A DNA stretch of 64,000 nt, taken from Jaltomata sinuosa. Lineage: Eukaryota > Streptophyta > Magnoliopsida > Solanales > Solanaceae. Of the stretch, positions 11,270 through 24,494 are shown in pieces. A program made the translations under genes and the position numbers. The number at the start of each line of letters is the position of its first letter. Within the stretch, counting starts at the first letter, position 1. The notes below the pieces were generated by a model. It searched no databases. It was not told where the DNA came from and worked only from the letters and a program-made list of their open reading frames with translations. Location of the stretch: the NCBI GenBank assembly GCA_003996215.1, contig QJPP01001425.1, forward strand, positions 186,001-250,000, given 5' to 3'.

Positions 11270-11990
11270 TTGGCGGTCTTCCACTTTAGCGGATGAGTGT
11301 CTGCTACAGCGGAACTGCTATAGAGGAAATTTCTTCGCTATAGCGGGACCACTATAGTGGTTTAGACCGCTATAGCGATCTTCATCGTCCTAGAACTTCT
11401 AAGGGGTGCTTCAATGACACCCCTTGAACCAAAACTCCATTTTGACAATCCAAGTTCAGATCAGTGTTCCTGAAGTGTTCCATTACTATTTTCTACAAAA
11501 CATTAGGCATTATAACTCCTAAATTCCTTCCAAATCACAAGTTTTATTCAAGAACAATCCTTCAATTCCCCTACCATTTTTGGCCCATTTTTGGCCAAAA
11601 GTTGCATAATCCTTACGCCCAAAACGCTGTGGAGGCGTTGTTAACATACGAGAAGCATCCATGCTTCGGAAATCAAGCAAAAATCCAACCTAGTTCAAAA
11701 CTCAAAAACCCAACTACAATGTATACCCTAAATCCTTGTTTTCTACCATAATCATGTCTAAATCCGTGTAAGCAAGTAAAAGAGTAAGTAGAAGCGATAG
11801 TTACCTGAAATTTCTGACATTAGGAGCAGGGTGATCGGGAGAAGAAGGGAGTATTCTGAAAGGAAATAAAGGAGAATGGGGATGAAAATCGGTTTCTCCC
11901 CTATTTCAATCTATTGCCAACCGCTATAGCAGTTGGCACTTTACTATAGCAGTACCGCTACATTGGTATAATGTCTGCTATAGTGGACGA
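11270..11990. repeat. Two more palindrome clusters (11270-11385, 11930-11990)
   Basis: The first cluster has about seven units, including CGCTATAGCGGG, CCACTATAGTGG and CCGCTATAGCG. The second has CCGCTATAGCAG, ACTATAGCAG, CCGCTACATTGG and TGCTATAGTGG. They sit upstream of the antisense ORF start (11157) as that ORF reads. Confidence 0.7.
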
Positions 11991-12315
11991 CAGTCAACTT
12001 TGGGAAAGGAAAGGTTCTCCCGAGTCTTTTCAAATTCTTTCACTCTAACATGATACGAGGCCTCAAATTTCTTGGATGCTCAGGAAAGGTCACCTGTAAC
12101 TTTCTCTGGGTGGCTCGGGAATTCCTTATCAGAGTGGGATAGTATTTTTTTTCTTCCTCTTTGAGTCAGTGCGACTAATTAGAGGGAAGTTTGGTATTTC
12201 GCGTGGGTTCATAAATACGCGGTCACTTTGGACAGTGAGTGTCCCAGGCTAGTTCTCTTTGTCTTTATATTTTTGGGATCATTCAGAGATGAATGATGGG
12301 TAAATTTGTATCTGT

Positions 12316-14818
12316 TGTAATTACCAGATTTGTCATTATTTTAGAAACTATGATATTGCAAAATTCGGGAACAATTTAAAAATGTTTTGTATTAAGTGAG
12401 GCGACATGACGAATTTTTTTAGATTTTTAGAAATCATTCGAGCTGACATCACTGCGCTATAGCGATATTTATTCTGCTATAGTGCTACCATTATAGCTGA
12501 AGGCCGTCCCCTATAGTGGGATGACGGGAGACAGTAGCCTCAAAACTCGATTTTAATGAAAGACTTCTCCTGCTCAGTTGGAAGCCATACGAGGGTTTCT
12601 CTAAAAACCCTCCTAGGATGCTCCAAGGCTTGGGAGCCATGGGGAGGAGGGATTCCAGGTAAAAAGATGTGAACACTCGAGTTTCAGGCTTATCATCCAA
12701 CATGGAACGCCTTCACGGAGCCAGAAATACATTGTATAACTACTTGGCGTCTAGGTAGGCTAGGTTTCTTTCTTTGAGTAGATTGACTCGCTTCCATTTT
12801 GTATTTATTGTATATACTTAAAAGGAGAATCCATGTCTAGGGCTTCGAGCACAGAGTCTGGAGGGTTGTTGTGGTTGAATTGGTTGAACTAGAAATATGA
12901 TTGAGTGGGGATATTGGGTTGACACATTCTGGGTTGTGTATGTAGTTGTGTATGTTATATGTGTATTTTAATTGTGTATGTTATTATGATGTACGATGAC
13001 AGAGTTTCAGGGACTAGAATGTCGGGAAGGTTCGAGGAACCAAAAAGGCTTGGGAAATTAAATGACTATAAAAAGGAAAGGGAATTCTGGAAATGAATTG
13101 GTATAAAAAGATAGAATAACTAGAATGGATGAATTACCAAGGTTAGGGGAGGTCTTCCATATATAGTCCGTTGGTCCTTAGAGAAGGGTCAGGAATAGGT
13201 GTATCTACTAGTATGTATTAAGGGGTGAGTTGGGGTTAGTCTTTGGATGGATTTAAGGTGGAGCTTTTGTACCCGGGGAGGGGTAGGTGATGGTTGCTGA
13301 TTTCTAATATGCATTATGTGTTCATGTACCATTATTTAGTATTGTATGAGTTGCATGCTTAGGGAATAAAGTCTGAAAGTCTAAAAGTTTAATTGTCCGG
13401 TTATCAGTCTTGTGAAATGAACTTGTTTGTTGCTTGTTGGTTTACAATTATTTTTGTTCATTATTTGTGATTGATTGGACTTGGTGTTACATTTGGTTGA
13501 TTCGGGTAGCACGCTTGGTATGGGAACACTAACGGTTGTCTTGGGTACCACGCCTGGTACATGAACACTATCGGTTGGCTAAGGTACCACGCCTGGTATG
13601 GGAATTCATAATGGTTGGCTTGGGTACCACGCCTGGTATGGGTTGTTTTAATTGCATTGTTGTGTTCTTTTGATGGTTCCATGAGTGGACCAGGTTGTAC
13701 TTCTTAACTGTGATTATTGCATATGGTCCATGAGAGGCCAAGTGATTTTATCTAATTGTGAGGTTGGTCTTAGTATAGGCCAGGATTGCATGTCTAACAC
13801 TTAGGTAATGTTAGGGGGATCCTTGGTAGGCCCGGGTCATATGAAAAAGGATATATGTTATCGTTATTGAGTGTTGTCCATGGTTGCTAGTTGGTTACGT
13901 GTGGTTGACAACCTAAAGAGGAGACTTGGGGTCTAGTTATAGTACTGGCTGTTATTACGAGTCGAATGTGGACCTGGGGGTCATTGTGGCATGTTGGTAT
14001 TAGTAGTTAGGGTATGATCAGGTGTGGTCTATGTTGCTAAGTAGTGGGGTCTACTTTGGGTTGTTGAGTCATAATGGTTGACTGGGGTAATGAATGGTGG
14101 TCCGGATATGGACATAGTTGCCAGATAGGTGATAAGTGTGACTTGGGGAGTCTAGGTGATAAGTGTGACTTGGAAAGTCTAGGTGATAAGTGTGACTTGG
14201 GGAGTCTAGGTGATAAGTGTGACTTGGGAAGTTTAAGTGATAAGTGTGACTTGAGAAGTCGTAGGTGTTGGGTGTAGAGTTAGAGAGGGAGAGTTGGCAG
14301 CGGAAGGGTTAGGAAGGCTTGGGTTCGAAGCAGGTTTTGATAAAGGTGGATGTTAAAAGACTGAAGTGTTATAGTTAAATGTGTATTTCCCTTGATTTCT
14401 TATATAATGGTATGAGTGGATTCTGTTCAACCGATGATGCCTACTTGTACATGTGTTTGTACTGATTCTAATCTTGCTATACCTTTTTGGGTATAGTCTG
14501 GTTGCAGGGTCGGCGATGTTTCATAGGTATAAGATGACGGTGATCTTCAGCAGCTTTTACTCATGTTTACTTGGTGAGAGTTGTGTCCTTTTACATTTTT
14601 GTTACACTCCTGTAGTAGCTCTTGTACCGACTTAGACTATATTCTAGGGAGGGTTTGTTTTCAAGTTGTAAACTTTTTATTTTCTTGTATTTAAAAAGGG
14701 TTATTTTCTTATGTTTTACTTTGTTTTCCGCAAGCACCTGTTAGATCGGGTGGTAAGGGTTCATCTATCTAGGTGGTTAGATTAGGCGCCCACATGGCTC
14801 GGTAGTTGGGTCATGACA
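12316..14818 (+). repeat. 3' LTR, 2503 bp
   Basis: It starts TGTAATTACC and ends GGGTCATGACA. It carries the same palindrome cluster (12460-12525), 39-bp array (13495-13645) and 27-bp array (14126-14260) as the 5' LTR. No strong polypurine tract precedes it. The preceding GATGAATGATGGGTAAATT matches the pre-LTR bases of gypsy B. Confidence 0.85.
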
Positions 14819-14823
14819 CTACA

Positions 14824-15955
14824 ACTTCAAAAATAGCAATATCGCATGCTCTATAGCCACGAGATCCACTCGTACTGGGATCCGCATCAGAGGGATGTAA
14901 AAGAGTAGGGGTGAGTATGATCCACTTGTACCCAGTAGGCATCATAGGATAACTAAGCTTAAACAAATTGTATATCAAATAAAGAATACTCAAATGGACC
15001 TGCACGCAGAAAAGTCCCAACAGTTCAGTATCAAAGTCACAAGGTATCACTATAAAACACCATAATAATCAAGAAGGATTCAATGAAATAATATGAAATA
15101 AAATGCAATGACCAAGGCCTATCGATATAAACTCACTCCTCAGTCATTGCTGAGAGGTGAGACCCATGGGGGACACGCGGGGTCCATATACCCCACCTGG
15201 AATTCTGCATTGAACAAAATTAATAAAAAAATTTATATCTATGTTCAGAATCATGCATGAAATTGATTATGTATATTATCATATATCTATGTATGGAATC
15301 TTACATCGAAAATGAGTAAAATATCATATATCTGTATCCAAAATTCTGCATTGGATTGCATCTGTAGAAAGTGTTTTATTTTCTTTCAAAATCAGTGTTC
15401 TAATGGTACAATTCAGTGATCTATGAGATGAATGAATATGCATGATCAAGATGATAAGATGATTCAAACACAATACACAAGTGTGAAATCTCAAGATGTT
15501 AATCAACCCATGAACACGTGCTACAAGTTTCAATATCAAGCCATAAATCTAAATCACAATTCACTAACACGGTACAAGCCCCAATTTGAACATCTCAATA
15601 ATAATCCATCTTATATACCACTTTAAATCTCTAATTCACCCATCCCATAGTATGATTTGTACGATAAGTTCCCACCCAAGCAAACTCTAAAGAAAGTTAA
15701 GTCATAACCTATGATGCAATTCAAGTTGCCTCAAGACCTTTTGCAAAAAGTCAAGAACGTGAGCTCCAAGCATTACAAAGCTTGTTCATGAAAAGAGATG
15801 CACTTGAGTGCATTATAGAGCCTTCTCGGGGGTTCCACATCTTGATGATAGTTTAGGGAGATGAAAAGAAGAAAGAGGCACAAGATGGCCATGTTAGTGA
15901 GGAAATAGGCTAAGCATGCAATATGACCATTTGATGAATTATCATGAATTCAACC
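14824..15955. other. Non-coding flank, continuation of the 5934 element
   Basis: This is the other side of the CTACA insertion site. Sequence such as CATATATCTGTATCCAAAATT repeats loosely around 15250-15350. No frame or domain is recognised. Confidence 0.4.
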
Positions 15956-16460
15956 AAAGGAAGACAATCAAACAAGGCCCTTACTTCATTAAGGGTATAA
16001 TTGTAATAGATAGTTCTTTCTTTCTTTATTCTAGTATAAGTAGTAGCTTTCTTAATTCCCTAGGTATATTACATTGATATTGACTAAATACTCTTTGAGA
16101 GATTAGTGAACTTGCTTAAGCTTTTGGTTGTGTTGAATTTGGAAAGAAGGGTTGCTTGGGAATCTAATTCCCTTGAGGTCTTTCTAATAGGTTTATGTGC
16201 TATCTTGAACAATTCAATGGAGGTCTTTACTTTTTAGTATTGATTGCCTTGATTTTTCAATTGTGTGTCTACCTTTCTATCTCTTTTCTTCTTCATTTTA
16301 ATTCCTTTTTCTTGTTATTCTCTTTTCTTTACTTAGAATTGTATCAACCTACCTCGAAGCTGATCCGTAAGCCTTTACTTGATCACACACAAACTTTCCC
16401 TTTTAAAATGGCTTCCAAACATACCCAATATACCAATAAAAAGCTCTATACGTAAATATG
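15956..16460 (+). mobile_element. Probable gypsy LTR fragment
   Basis: The stretch with GGGTTGCTTGGGAATCTA and CCCTTGAGGTCTTTCTAATA resembles the 3' half of Solanaceae gypsy LTRs I know by eye. It has no visible ends or partner. The 86-residue open frame at 16195 is hydrophobic and unrecognised. Confidence 0.35.
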
Positions 16461-19378
16461 AGTCCAACAATACTTATATTGCTAAGGTTCTAATTTGGGT
16501 CCAAGAAGTCAACTCTGAGCCCACAAGAGAAAAACTAAAATTTTATTAGAAAGTCATTTTAACCAAAGCTTAAGGAGTTCAAATATAAAATTTTATCAGA
16601 AAACAAAGTTTAAATTGAGCCTGAAATCATCGAGAACCCATTCTTTAACTTTACCAAAAAACTCCAAAATTTCAAAGTTGAAAAACCAAGATTTGAAGGT
16701 GAAATCATGAAATAATCATTTAAAAATGTATACAAGTATATAAGAAACTTGCATAGTAGAGTTGTTCCTTAAGGAACTTACGCAGATTCGTGTGTTAACC
16801 CAATTTCTCCAACCATGCCTCTTTTTCGAGGTGGTGAAAACAGTAAAGTTGAGATTCCTATTAGTGTGATGCTCTCAGATGGAGCCATCAGAAAGTTAAT
16901 AGACTGCACAAGGGCTTGAGAAGATCCCACTAGTGCATTAAGTCTACTGATCCAAAAACATGTACCATTTTCCACTCGTTCAGTTGAGCCTACAACAGAA
17001 TGTGCTCTCAAACCCTCTTCCAGAAACTTTACTATGGATGGAACCTTAACCAAAAAGGTATGGTTGTTTAAGTGCTTGGGTAGTATAGTCAGTCAAAAGT
17101 TAGTGTGAATGGAGATGTTATGAGCGATAAGTAGAAGAACGACCCCAGAGCTAGGTGTATAAGTTTAGAAGTATAGTAGCTATAAGATGAGTATGGTGAT
17201 GCTCATTTTATGAAATTGACCTAGTAGGTTTCATGTAGTGTATGCAGAGAATTAAGTTGCTTAATTTTCAATGAGTATGGTGGTGCAGGTAAGATGTATA
17301 TATGACCCCTAGAGGAATTGATAAATTGTAACTAAGTCATGAGATAAAGAAGAGAGCCTTAAGCACTAGAAATGTAGATGTGTACCTAGGGTAGTATGTG
17401 GTTGCATGATGTTCAAGAGATTATAAACAGATGATGTTGAGTCCCTTAGAGTGGTTTTAATTTAGTTGATTTGGGTGGATGTGAACTTAGAGAGGTGATG
17501 TTAGTAGACGAATAAGCAAAGGTCAGATTGCTAAGTGTTAGAGGAAGTGGTTATATATGCCAATAAGAGTATGAGTCCTCTAGTGATAGCCTTAAAGGTA
17601 AAGAGAAAACTAAGAGATGTCTCAGAAGAAGACCTAGCAAGGGTTTAGCATCTTTCAGTTATAGCCTATCAAGGAGAGTTTAGCACCCAGGAGTACAGTG
17701 ATACCTCGACCTTACAAGAGTTAGTTGATTATAGCCTAGTTTGGGAGAGATATTTACAGACTTAGAAGGGTGACGTTTGAGCTAAGGGGGAGATGATAGA
17801 ATTAAGAACCAAGTCGAGTCTTGTAACTCAACTAGTATAGAATTCTGGAGATAGCTATGATGGGATATTGATCCATGCTTATTCCAGTGGATTTCCTAGC
17901 ACTTAAGTCAAAATGACACTATACTCAAATGTATTTGTGCCATATTCATGACTAAGTTTATGCACTCCTTAAAGATTCATGTCCATGCTCAGCTCTTAGA
18001 ACAAATAGAAATTTCTCCAGATAGTGATTCTAGTTTTACTCTACGACTCTATAAGTTCCAGCCTTATGCCATGAGACTCGGTATATATGTAAACTCACGT
18101 CTCACAGTATGCTCAGTTCTATGTACTCAGTTGAGTCCTCAAGATATGCCTTAATGTCTAATGAAATCTTGACACACCATGTATATGCTCAGACCAAATT
18201 TCTTGAACAGTTCATGCTTATGATTTCCTTACTCTAACCATGATTCCTATGTCCAGAATGTGAGACACTTAGGCCTTTGCACTTGACTTCTCATAACTCA
18301 CCTTGAGTGGCTAGATCACGCTAAGTATAAGTCATGACCGATTAGTATTCCTTCATTTGTGATGCTCATGCTCCCACTCTATTCCTTCAGTGATCTTGTA
18401 TTATATTGTCATAGGTGTTAGTTGAGGGAGCTAAGTAGTATCCTAGATGGGGAGTACTATATTTTCCTTTTTTTTTGGTGTCCCTTTGTAGAAGTTCTTG
18501 CAGTTACAATTTCTAAATATGTTGGGGAAGAGGAGATAAGTCTCAGGTAGTGTCAGCTTCAAAGAATCCATAAGATAATCCTAGTAATAGGCTTGAATGT
18601 CATGATAAAATACATGTGGGCTTTTACTTTGTACGACTAGTGACCCATTGATTAGAGTTCAAGGTTAGTTGATTTTTATGATAAAAAGGAATATCATTCT
18701 GGGGAGATAACTCCAGATACATGATATTTAGTTGAGATAGGTTTGAACATGGTGAAAGCAGGTAATGAGAATTTTAGTGTCAAATAGTAAGTGTGGTATT
18801 CAGAGAAGTTGGTGTATTTAAAAAGGGTATTCCTAAGCTAACAACTATTAACCTTATTGGTTAAGGCAAGAATAGTCTTGTTCGTACTCCCTCCCCAGGA
18901 TGCTCTTACCTTATGTCCAGTAGCTTCAGATAGAAAGATAGTAGACTTCTCATATCAGACCGGTTCATACCTGCCAGTAATCATTCCTAAGGCTAGAAGG
19001 CCCTACGTTCAGTTCAGTCCATGCTAGTAAGTTCAGTCTAGAAGAGAATGGTTTTCTAGTATAGTTACTCCTCTCATTTTTATGTTCCTTTCAGTTACTG
19101 CAATTTCTAAGAGTGCATTTGTTCTTTATGAGTTTCAGCTAAGTCCCTACTCTCACTCTAGACCAGTCATCATGTTGGATATTCAGTTTCATGTACCATT
19201 AGTTGTTCTCATGCCCTCAGTATGCTTACATGCCTCATGAATTCAACTCAGTTTATATTTCAATCAGAAATCATCTTTTCATGTTAGTACTTCAGCTTTT
19301 AAAACTCAATTGATGGGATTGCATCTCTTTCCCAACCATCTCAGCTTAGTAAGACTTCATTAGAGGATGAATGATCCC
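16461..19378 (+). mobile_element. Decayed non-coding interior of a plus-strand LTR element
   Basis: No gag or pol motif survives. It ends in a polypurine tract at 19379 directly before an LTR, so at least its right part is the interior of that element. It may be a large non-autonomous derivative or simply old. Confidence 0.4.
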
Positions 19379-19391
19379 AAGGGGGAGATAT
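19379..19391 (+). promoter_or_regulatory. Polypurine tract
   Basis: AAGGGGGAGATAT stands immediately before TGTAATACCCC. The gypsy C tract (40800-40812, minus) is almost identical, AAGGGAGAGATAT. Confidence 0.75.
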
Positions 19392-22161
19392 TGTAATACC
19401 CCAAAAATTCTAAGCTAAGATCCATACCATTTTCATATGTTGTTAGATCTGAACCAAATGATTTCAAATGGTAAATAGGTTTTGAGATCAATACTTATGT
19501 GTGGGAAGTGTATTAGATATGAATTAGGGTAATAAAGAACCTCTAGCTCAAAATTGAGTTGAAAGCTTCCTTACCGATTGAGTTTTAGTGTAAGATTTTT
19601 CAAGGTTCAACTTCAAACGATCATAACTCCTAGAATATGAAGAGTTATGTGGCCTAGCACCCACCAAATTAAAGGTCTTTGAATCTTCTTTCCAACACCA
19701 CTGACCCTATATTAATAAAGTCTGGAGTAAAACATTATCAGTATTTTACAAAAATATGTCTGTCTGTCAAACTAACAGATAAAAAACACGAGAGGAATCC
19801 ACAGCTCGTGGATCAAACCACAGACCATGGATTGCACTAGTGGAAATCAGCCCTGCAAATTGATTTTTCACCTGAAAACCATGAGGGTGTTCCATGGGTC
19901 ATGGAATGATCCATGGGTCATGAAACCAACTCGTGGAAATAAACTAGAAGCCTTAAAAGTGGTCTGAGAACCACGACTTCCATCCATGGATCGTGGTTCA
20001 TTCCACGGGCCGTGGTTCATGTCTGTGGAACCCGACGATGAGTTTTTTCAGCAGTTTTACTTAGTTTTCTTAGGGTATTTTAGACTTTTTCCACCTTGAT
20101 TTTTATTCCTAAACTAAGCCATTTTAGGACTATTTGGAGAGGTTTTATCTGTACTTAGTCTTTCCTCTCCTCATTCCGTCGATTCAAGTTTCAAGAAAAG
20201 AAAAGAACGCTCTCTTTAAAGCTAAAGACCTAGGGTTCATCCTCAAGATCAAAACCTCCATGTTCCATTCAAGATTCTCTAGTAAACAGGTATGTGGGTA
20301 TTCAATGAGGATCTCCTTTCACCCTCATGCTCAAAGTTCAGTTTTCAGTTATGATTTCTACAAGTTATGATTCTAGGGTTCTTACCCAAACAAGTGTTTT
20401 ACTATGAATTAGATCTCCTGAGGATCCTACATGACTACTATTCTTGTTAGAATGATTTCTACATGAATTCCTATAATTAGATTTCAAAACCCTAGATTTT
20501 AGAAGAAGCGAATTATAGCCTGATTTACCCAACTATGCATAATTTTACAGAACTGAATTCCTCATGATACTATATGTTCCCTGTATATGTTTAAGTGATA
20601 TTGCATGAAGTTTACAGATATTTTTCTTAAATCCCTGGAATTTAGATGAAATAGGCTTAGCCTGGATTTACAGCACCTTCTGCATAAGTTAGCTTTCTTT
20701 TCAATAACTTAGCATGAAATTATAGTAAGTTCACATGAACTAACTTTTCTTCAGAATTTGGCCTAGTCTACTAGTACTTAGTTTTTAAGCATGAAAGTAC
20801 CCAGTTATCAGCCTACAACTTTTCAGAAAATTAGAATGCTTTCATTCTCAGTATTATATTGCATTCTTAGATGTTATCAGTATTGAGCTATCCAGTATTT
20901 CAGCTACATTCATTGCTTTATATCCAGTATTGACCAAGGGATGAAGGATCAATTGTCAGGTTAGGATGAGACCTTTAGTAGAAGTCCCTAAGTCCCAGAA
21001 CTATGGTGCTACCGTAGGTATAAAGGGGTCAGCTATCAGATTAGGCTGGGCACCCTTGTCCTTTGTGGACATCAGTTTAGTGGATCCACATCAGATTTGT
21101 TTGTACCCTTGGCAAGGTATGAACACCCTCCCAACCAAAGTTACAGATTGGTCCCATTATTAGCTCAGCTTAGGGTATATCGGTTAACAGTAGCTCCCAC
21201 AGTTCAGATTCATTATTTCATGATCTTGTATTCAGTTATTCAGTTCAGTATTATACAGTTACGTATTTGTATACTTGGTCATTATATCAACTTATATCTT
21301 TTAGTTTGCATTCATTACAGTATATCAATATTTTTAGCATGCTCAGTAGAAGAAACTTCCTAAGGATTTACTTTACATCTGACTTTTGGCATAACTCATG
21401 ATTTTTAGCTTAGTGGCACTATTTCATGATTTACAGACATACTTCATCTTTTCAGTCTATGGATCCCCAAATGACAAATTTACTTATCTTAAAGTGTCAT
21501 GATCTCACAGTTACAATTCAGAAACATGATTTACACCCTTTTTAGTAAAAGAGCTTATGTTCAACAGTTTGACTTATGCACTCTCAGATGTTTATACTTA
21601 GTCCAGTTTTTAGCCATGCTTTCAGCATACACGTATTTTCTCATGATTTAAAGTTAGTGCATTATGTCACATATTCAGTACATTCAAAGTACTGACCGCA
21701 TACCTTTCTTGTGCTACATCATTTTATGATATAGGTTTCAGTGCTAGCTCCCAGGATCATGGTCAGACAGATCACAACTTCCAGTCAGCAGAGGATAAGT
21801 TCTTCTTATTTGGGAACTCTAATCTGTTAATAGTCACAATAGTCATTTTCAATTCTTGTATATTGATTAAAGGTAGTTGGGAGTCATTTCCCGACTAACT
21901 ATAGTCAGTGTTAATAGAGACTTCATAAACATTTAGACAGACAATCAGTTAGTCAGTTGTATTAGTTTTCAAATCCTTTTATCTCAGATTATGAAAGTTC
22001 ATTTTGATATGATATTTTTTTTAAGAGTTCAGTACATATTTCAGCTTCTACATTATCTTTCAGTCTGTATCTCAGTAGTATGCTAGGCCATGGGTTAGCT
22101 TGGAGTCACTTATGACTCTAAGCACCATGTTACATCTAGGGTGTAGGCTCAGAGCATGACA
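19392..22161 (+). mobile_element. 3' LTR of a plus-strand gypsy element (family of gypsy C)
   Basis: It starts TGTAATACCCC after a polypurine tract and ends near GCTCAGAGCATGACA. Its text at 20285-20400 (GGTATGTGGGTATTCA, then TTCTTACCCAAA) matches the gypsy C LTR in reverse orientation (around 40120 and 47150). It has no coding content. The 5' LTR was not found. Confidence 0.65.
19796..20035. repeat. Cluster of CCACGRNYCGTGG-like palindromes
   Basis: Units include CCACAGCTCGTGG, CCATGGGTCATGG, CCATGGATCGTGG and CCACGGGCCGTGG, about 400-640 bases into the LTR. The gypsy C LTRs have equivalent clusters at about 40390-40735 and 47410-47750. Confidence 0.7.
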
Positions 22162-24494
22162 CCGACAGTCCAATGCCCTTCTTGGTAGGCCAAAGATGAA
22201 GGTTCCAGATATCATTGCTACATGTATGGCTTTTGTTACCATCAACTAGTGCTAGCGTTGTTGCTATATGAATCTACCCTTTTCTTTTGTGTATATGTGT
22301 ATATGCCTTCCTGTTTCTTGTTTGGTTGTATTACTATTTGAGTTGTAGTGTTTATGCGTGTAATTTCTCAGTAGATTTATTCTTTTTAGTAAAGGATAGA
22401 GCGTGTTGTCCTTGAGAGGTGATTACCCAGAGTTGTGACTCGTAGGTAGGTCTGGTTGGCTTTATTTCTGATTTTGTTATGGTTCTAGAATTGGTTTGAA
22501 TTTTTCTTTTCTAGCGGTCTTACGTGGTTGTATCCTAGGCTGTTAGCTAGCATTTGCTAGAAGTCTTTCTGTTGGTGTGATGTGGTACAAGTAGCGGTGT
22601 ACCGAGGGAAGTTGTTTTGTCTTAAGGAGAATTGTGTTGGTTATGCTAGTGGGTACTATATAGTTTTGCTTTTACCGAGGGGTTGGAGTCGATCCTTATT
22701 ATTTTTGTTGGTTTTGGAAGTTGGCAAATTATATATTCAGAGCCTAGCTGGTTCCATTTTCTATTGTGTTCATCGGTAGTGTTTGGGTCTACTCGCAGGT
22801 TTGACAGAGGCATTGTTTGGAAATTGGAGTGAGGTCTCAAAATCATGGGCTAACATGTTACTTTAGTTGGTTTATGGAAGGTTCTCTTTGGTTGCAGCAT
22901 CTTTGGGCCAGAATGCAGTAAGCACAGACAAATTAACTTCTCTATTTCAGTTTTAGAGTGGCCGTTGGCCTTGGACATCCAGTCCTTGGCTAACCATTTG
23001 ATTAGGCTAGACTTTACAGATCCCAATGGTGTTCTTGTCAGTGCAAGGTCTATTTTACCCTGGTTGGATAGATTCAGCGATGTCCATTCAAGGATCAACG
23101 GTTGTATGTTATATGTGATCAGTTTGTGTGGATCGAGGCCAATCGGACTACTTTTGATTCCAATGGTACTTTGAGAGTGATGGTCACCTTTGTATTCCAA
23201 GAATTCAAGGTTTGATTAGTTGATTCTCTGAGGGTTGTCTGTTGTATGGGATTCTAACATTGGTTAGGCTCTGCCAGTATGGGCCAGGAGTTATGAGATG
23301 TTGATTGCTTTTGGAGTTGGTGGTTTGTGTACTAGTACACTAGAGCGGGTGTTTTGAGCCAGAGGGTGAGTTGAAAGATTATGAAGTTTTTAATAGCTAG
23401 GTGGCGACCTTGGACTTCAGACATCCTTTCCTTTGTCTACAGGGTGTTTTGACTTGATATTCACGACATGGTGGAATTCTTTCTGAGGTGAGACTAGTAA
23501 GCTAATTTCAAATCCAAATGGTGTTCGAGTATTTGGAGCAACAATGATATTCTTAGAAGTTTGGAGCTTAGTTGATGGTTACAGACTTTGTGGTAGGCTT
23601 ACCACACTCCTTGCAGAGATTGGGTTTTGGTTTGGGTCTTCTTGGGCAGGTTGCCCTAGTCCATTCACTTTTAATCAATTCAGACTTGGCACGGTTCAAC
23701 GAGGTTAGTTTCGTTCTACAGTTGGAAGATTCTCCATTGTCACAAGGTGTTCATACATGTCCTTTTTGAACCTGGGGTGCAAGTTTCACTTGAGCTTCAA
23801 TAGTTGGTTCAGTTGGGTACATGTATCGAGATTGATCTTAGCAAAGGTATCCATCCATTGGTTGATAGTCAGTCGGGGTAAATTACTACAGTTTTTAAGG
23901 GTATGCTACCGGTTGACTTTTCAAATTTCAAAGGATAGTTGACTAGAGCTTGGCTTGGACAGAGTTTAAGTGTGAAGGTGACCTCATTCGAGGTTGAGTA
24001 TAGTGGGAACTATGGATCTCCGATAGGTTAGTTGATGTTTCAAGGGTGGCTCGAGTGTTCAACTTATGTGAAGCTTCATATGTATGGTGCAAGGGATGCA
24101 TGTTAGATAAAAGGGTTTTGCGGTTCTATGAATTCATGAGTTAGAGGTTGAGTGGTGGTTTTCTAGTTAGTCATGGTTATGGTATCAAGGTTTTGAGTTC
24201 TGTGTGTTGATCACCTTGGTTCTCTTGGTCTCAGTGTTGAGTAGGTGCTTCCCATTTGAGTTTCTTAAAGGTTCAGTTTAGTTGTAAGACCTTTGGAGTT
24301 TTAGGGGTAAAGGTTGGAGTCTACCTTGGCTAGTAAGGAGTTAAGGTTTGGTTATTTTTCCTTTGGTATAGCTCTATTGGGTGCCGTCCAATCGAGAAGC
24401 AGAGTGGTGCAGGCTTTGTATCTGTAGTTGTTGATTCTCTGGTGCTTCCTTTTCTTGCCTTTCGCGGATGAAAGTCCTTTTTAGTAGTGGATGA
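22162..24494 (+). pseudogene. Gypsy pol relic: RNase H-integrase linker and integrase
   Basis: With many stops and frame changes, the plus strand still shows PLALDIQSLANHLIRLD at about 22968-23020. This is a linker word typical of chromodomain-gypsy polyproteins just before the integrase zinc finger. It then shows HLCIPRIQGLI (about 23186) and DFVVGLPHSLQR (about 23580), the integrase core start. The end near 24450-24490 has the position of the pol C-terminus just before an LTR. It is long dead. The right neighbour is its likely 3' LTR. Confidence 0.5.

Larger units (their letters stand above)
6263..14818 (+). mobile_element. Complete non-autonomous LTR retrotransposon, TSD CTACA
   Basis: The element is bounded by two LTRs (6263-8735 and 12316-14818) and flanked by identical 5-bp duplications CTACA at 6258-6262 and 14819-14823. 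A tRNA-Met-type primer site follows the 5' LTR at 8738, so the element reads on the plus strand. The 3.58-kb interior contains no gag, protease, RT or integrase. Its only recognisable coding sequence is an antisense ORF (9989-11157). Its LTR repeats and its last 35 internal bases match the chromodomain gypsy at 29339-38989, so it was probably mobilised by that family. The LTRs have clearly diverged (about 5-15 % in stretches compared by eye), so it is not recent. Confidence 0.85.

Noticed and set aside
16195..16455. 86-residue frame with hydrophobic segments like a membrane protein
   Set aside because: Pyrimidine-rich LTR-like DNA; no homologous family recognised and no conserved splice context.
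19392..22161. Considered as a solo LTR
   Set aside because: A polypurine tract directly precedes it, so it is better read as a 3' LTR with a decayed interior; the missing 5' LTR leaves this open.
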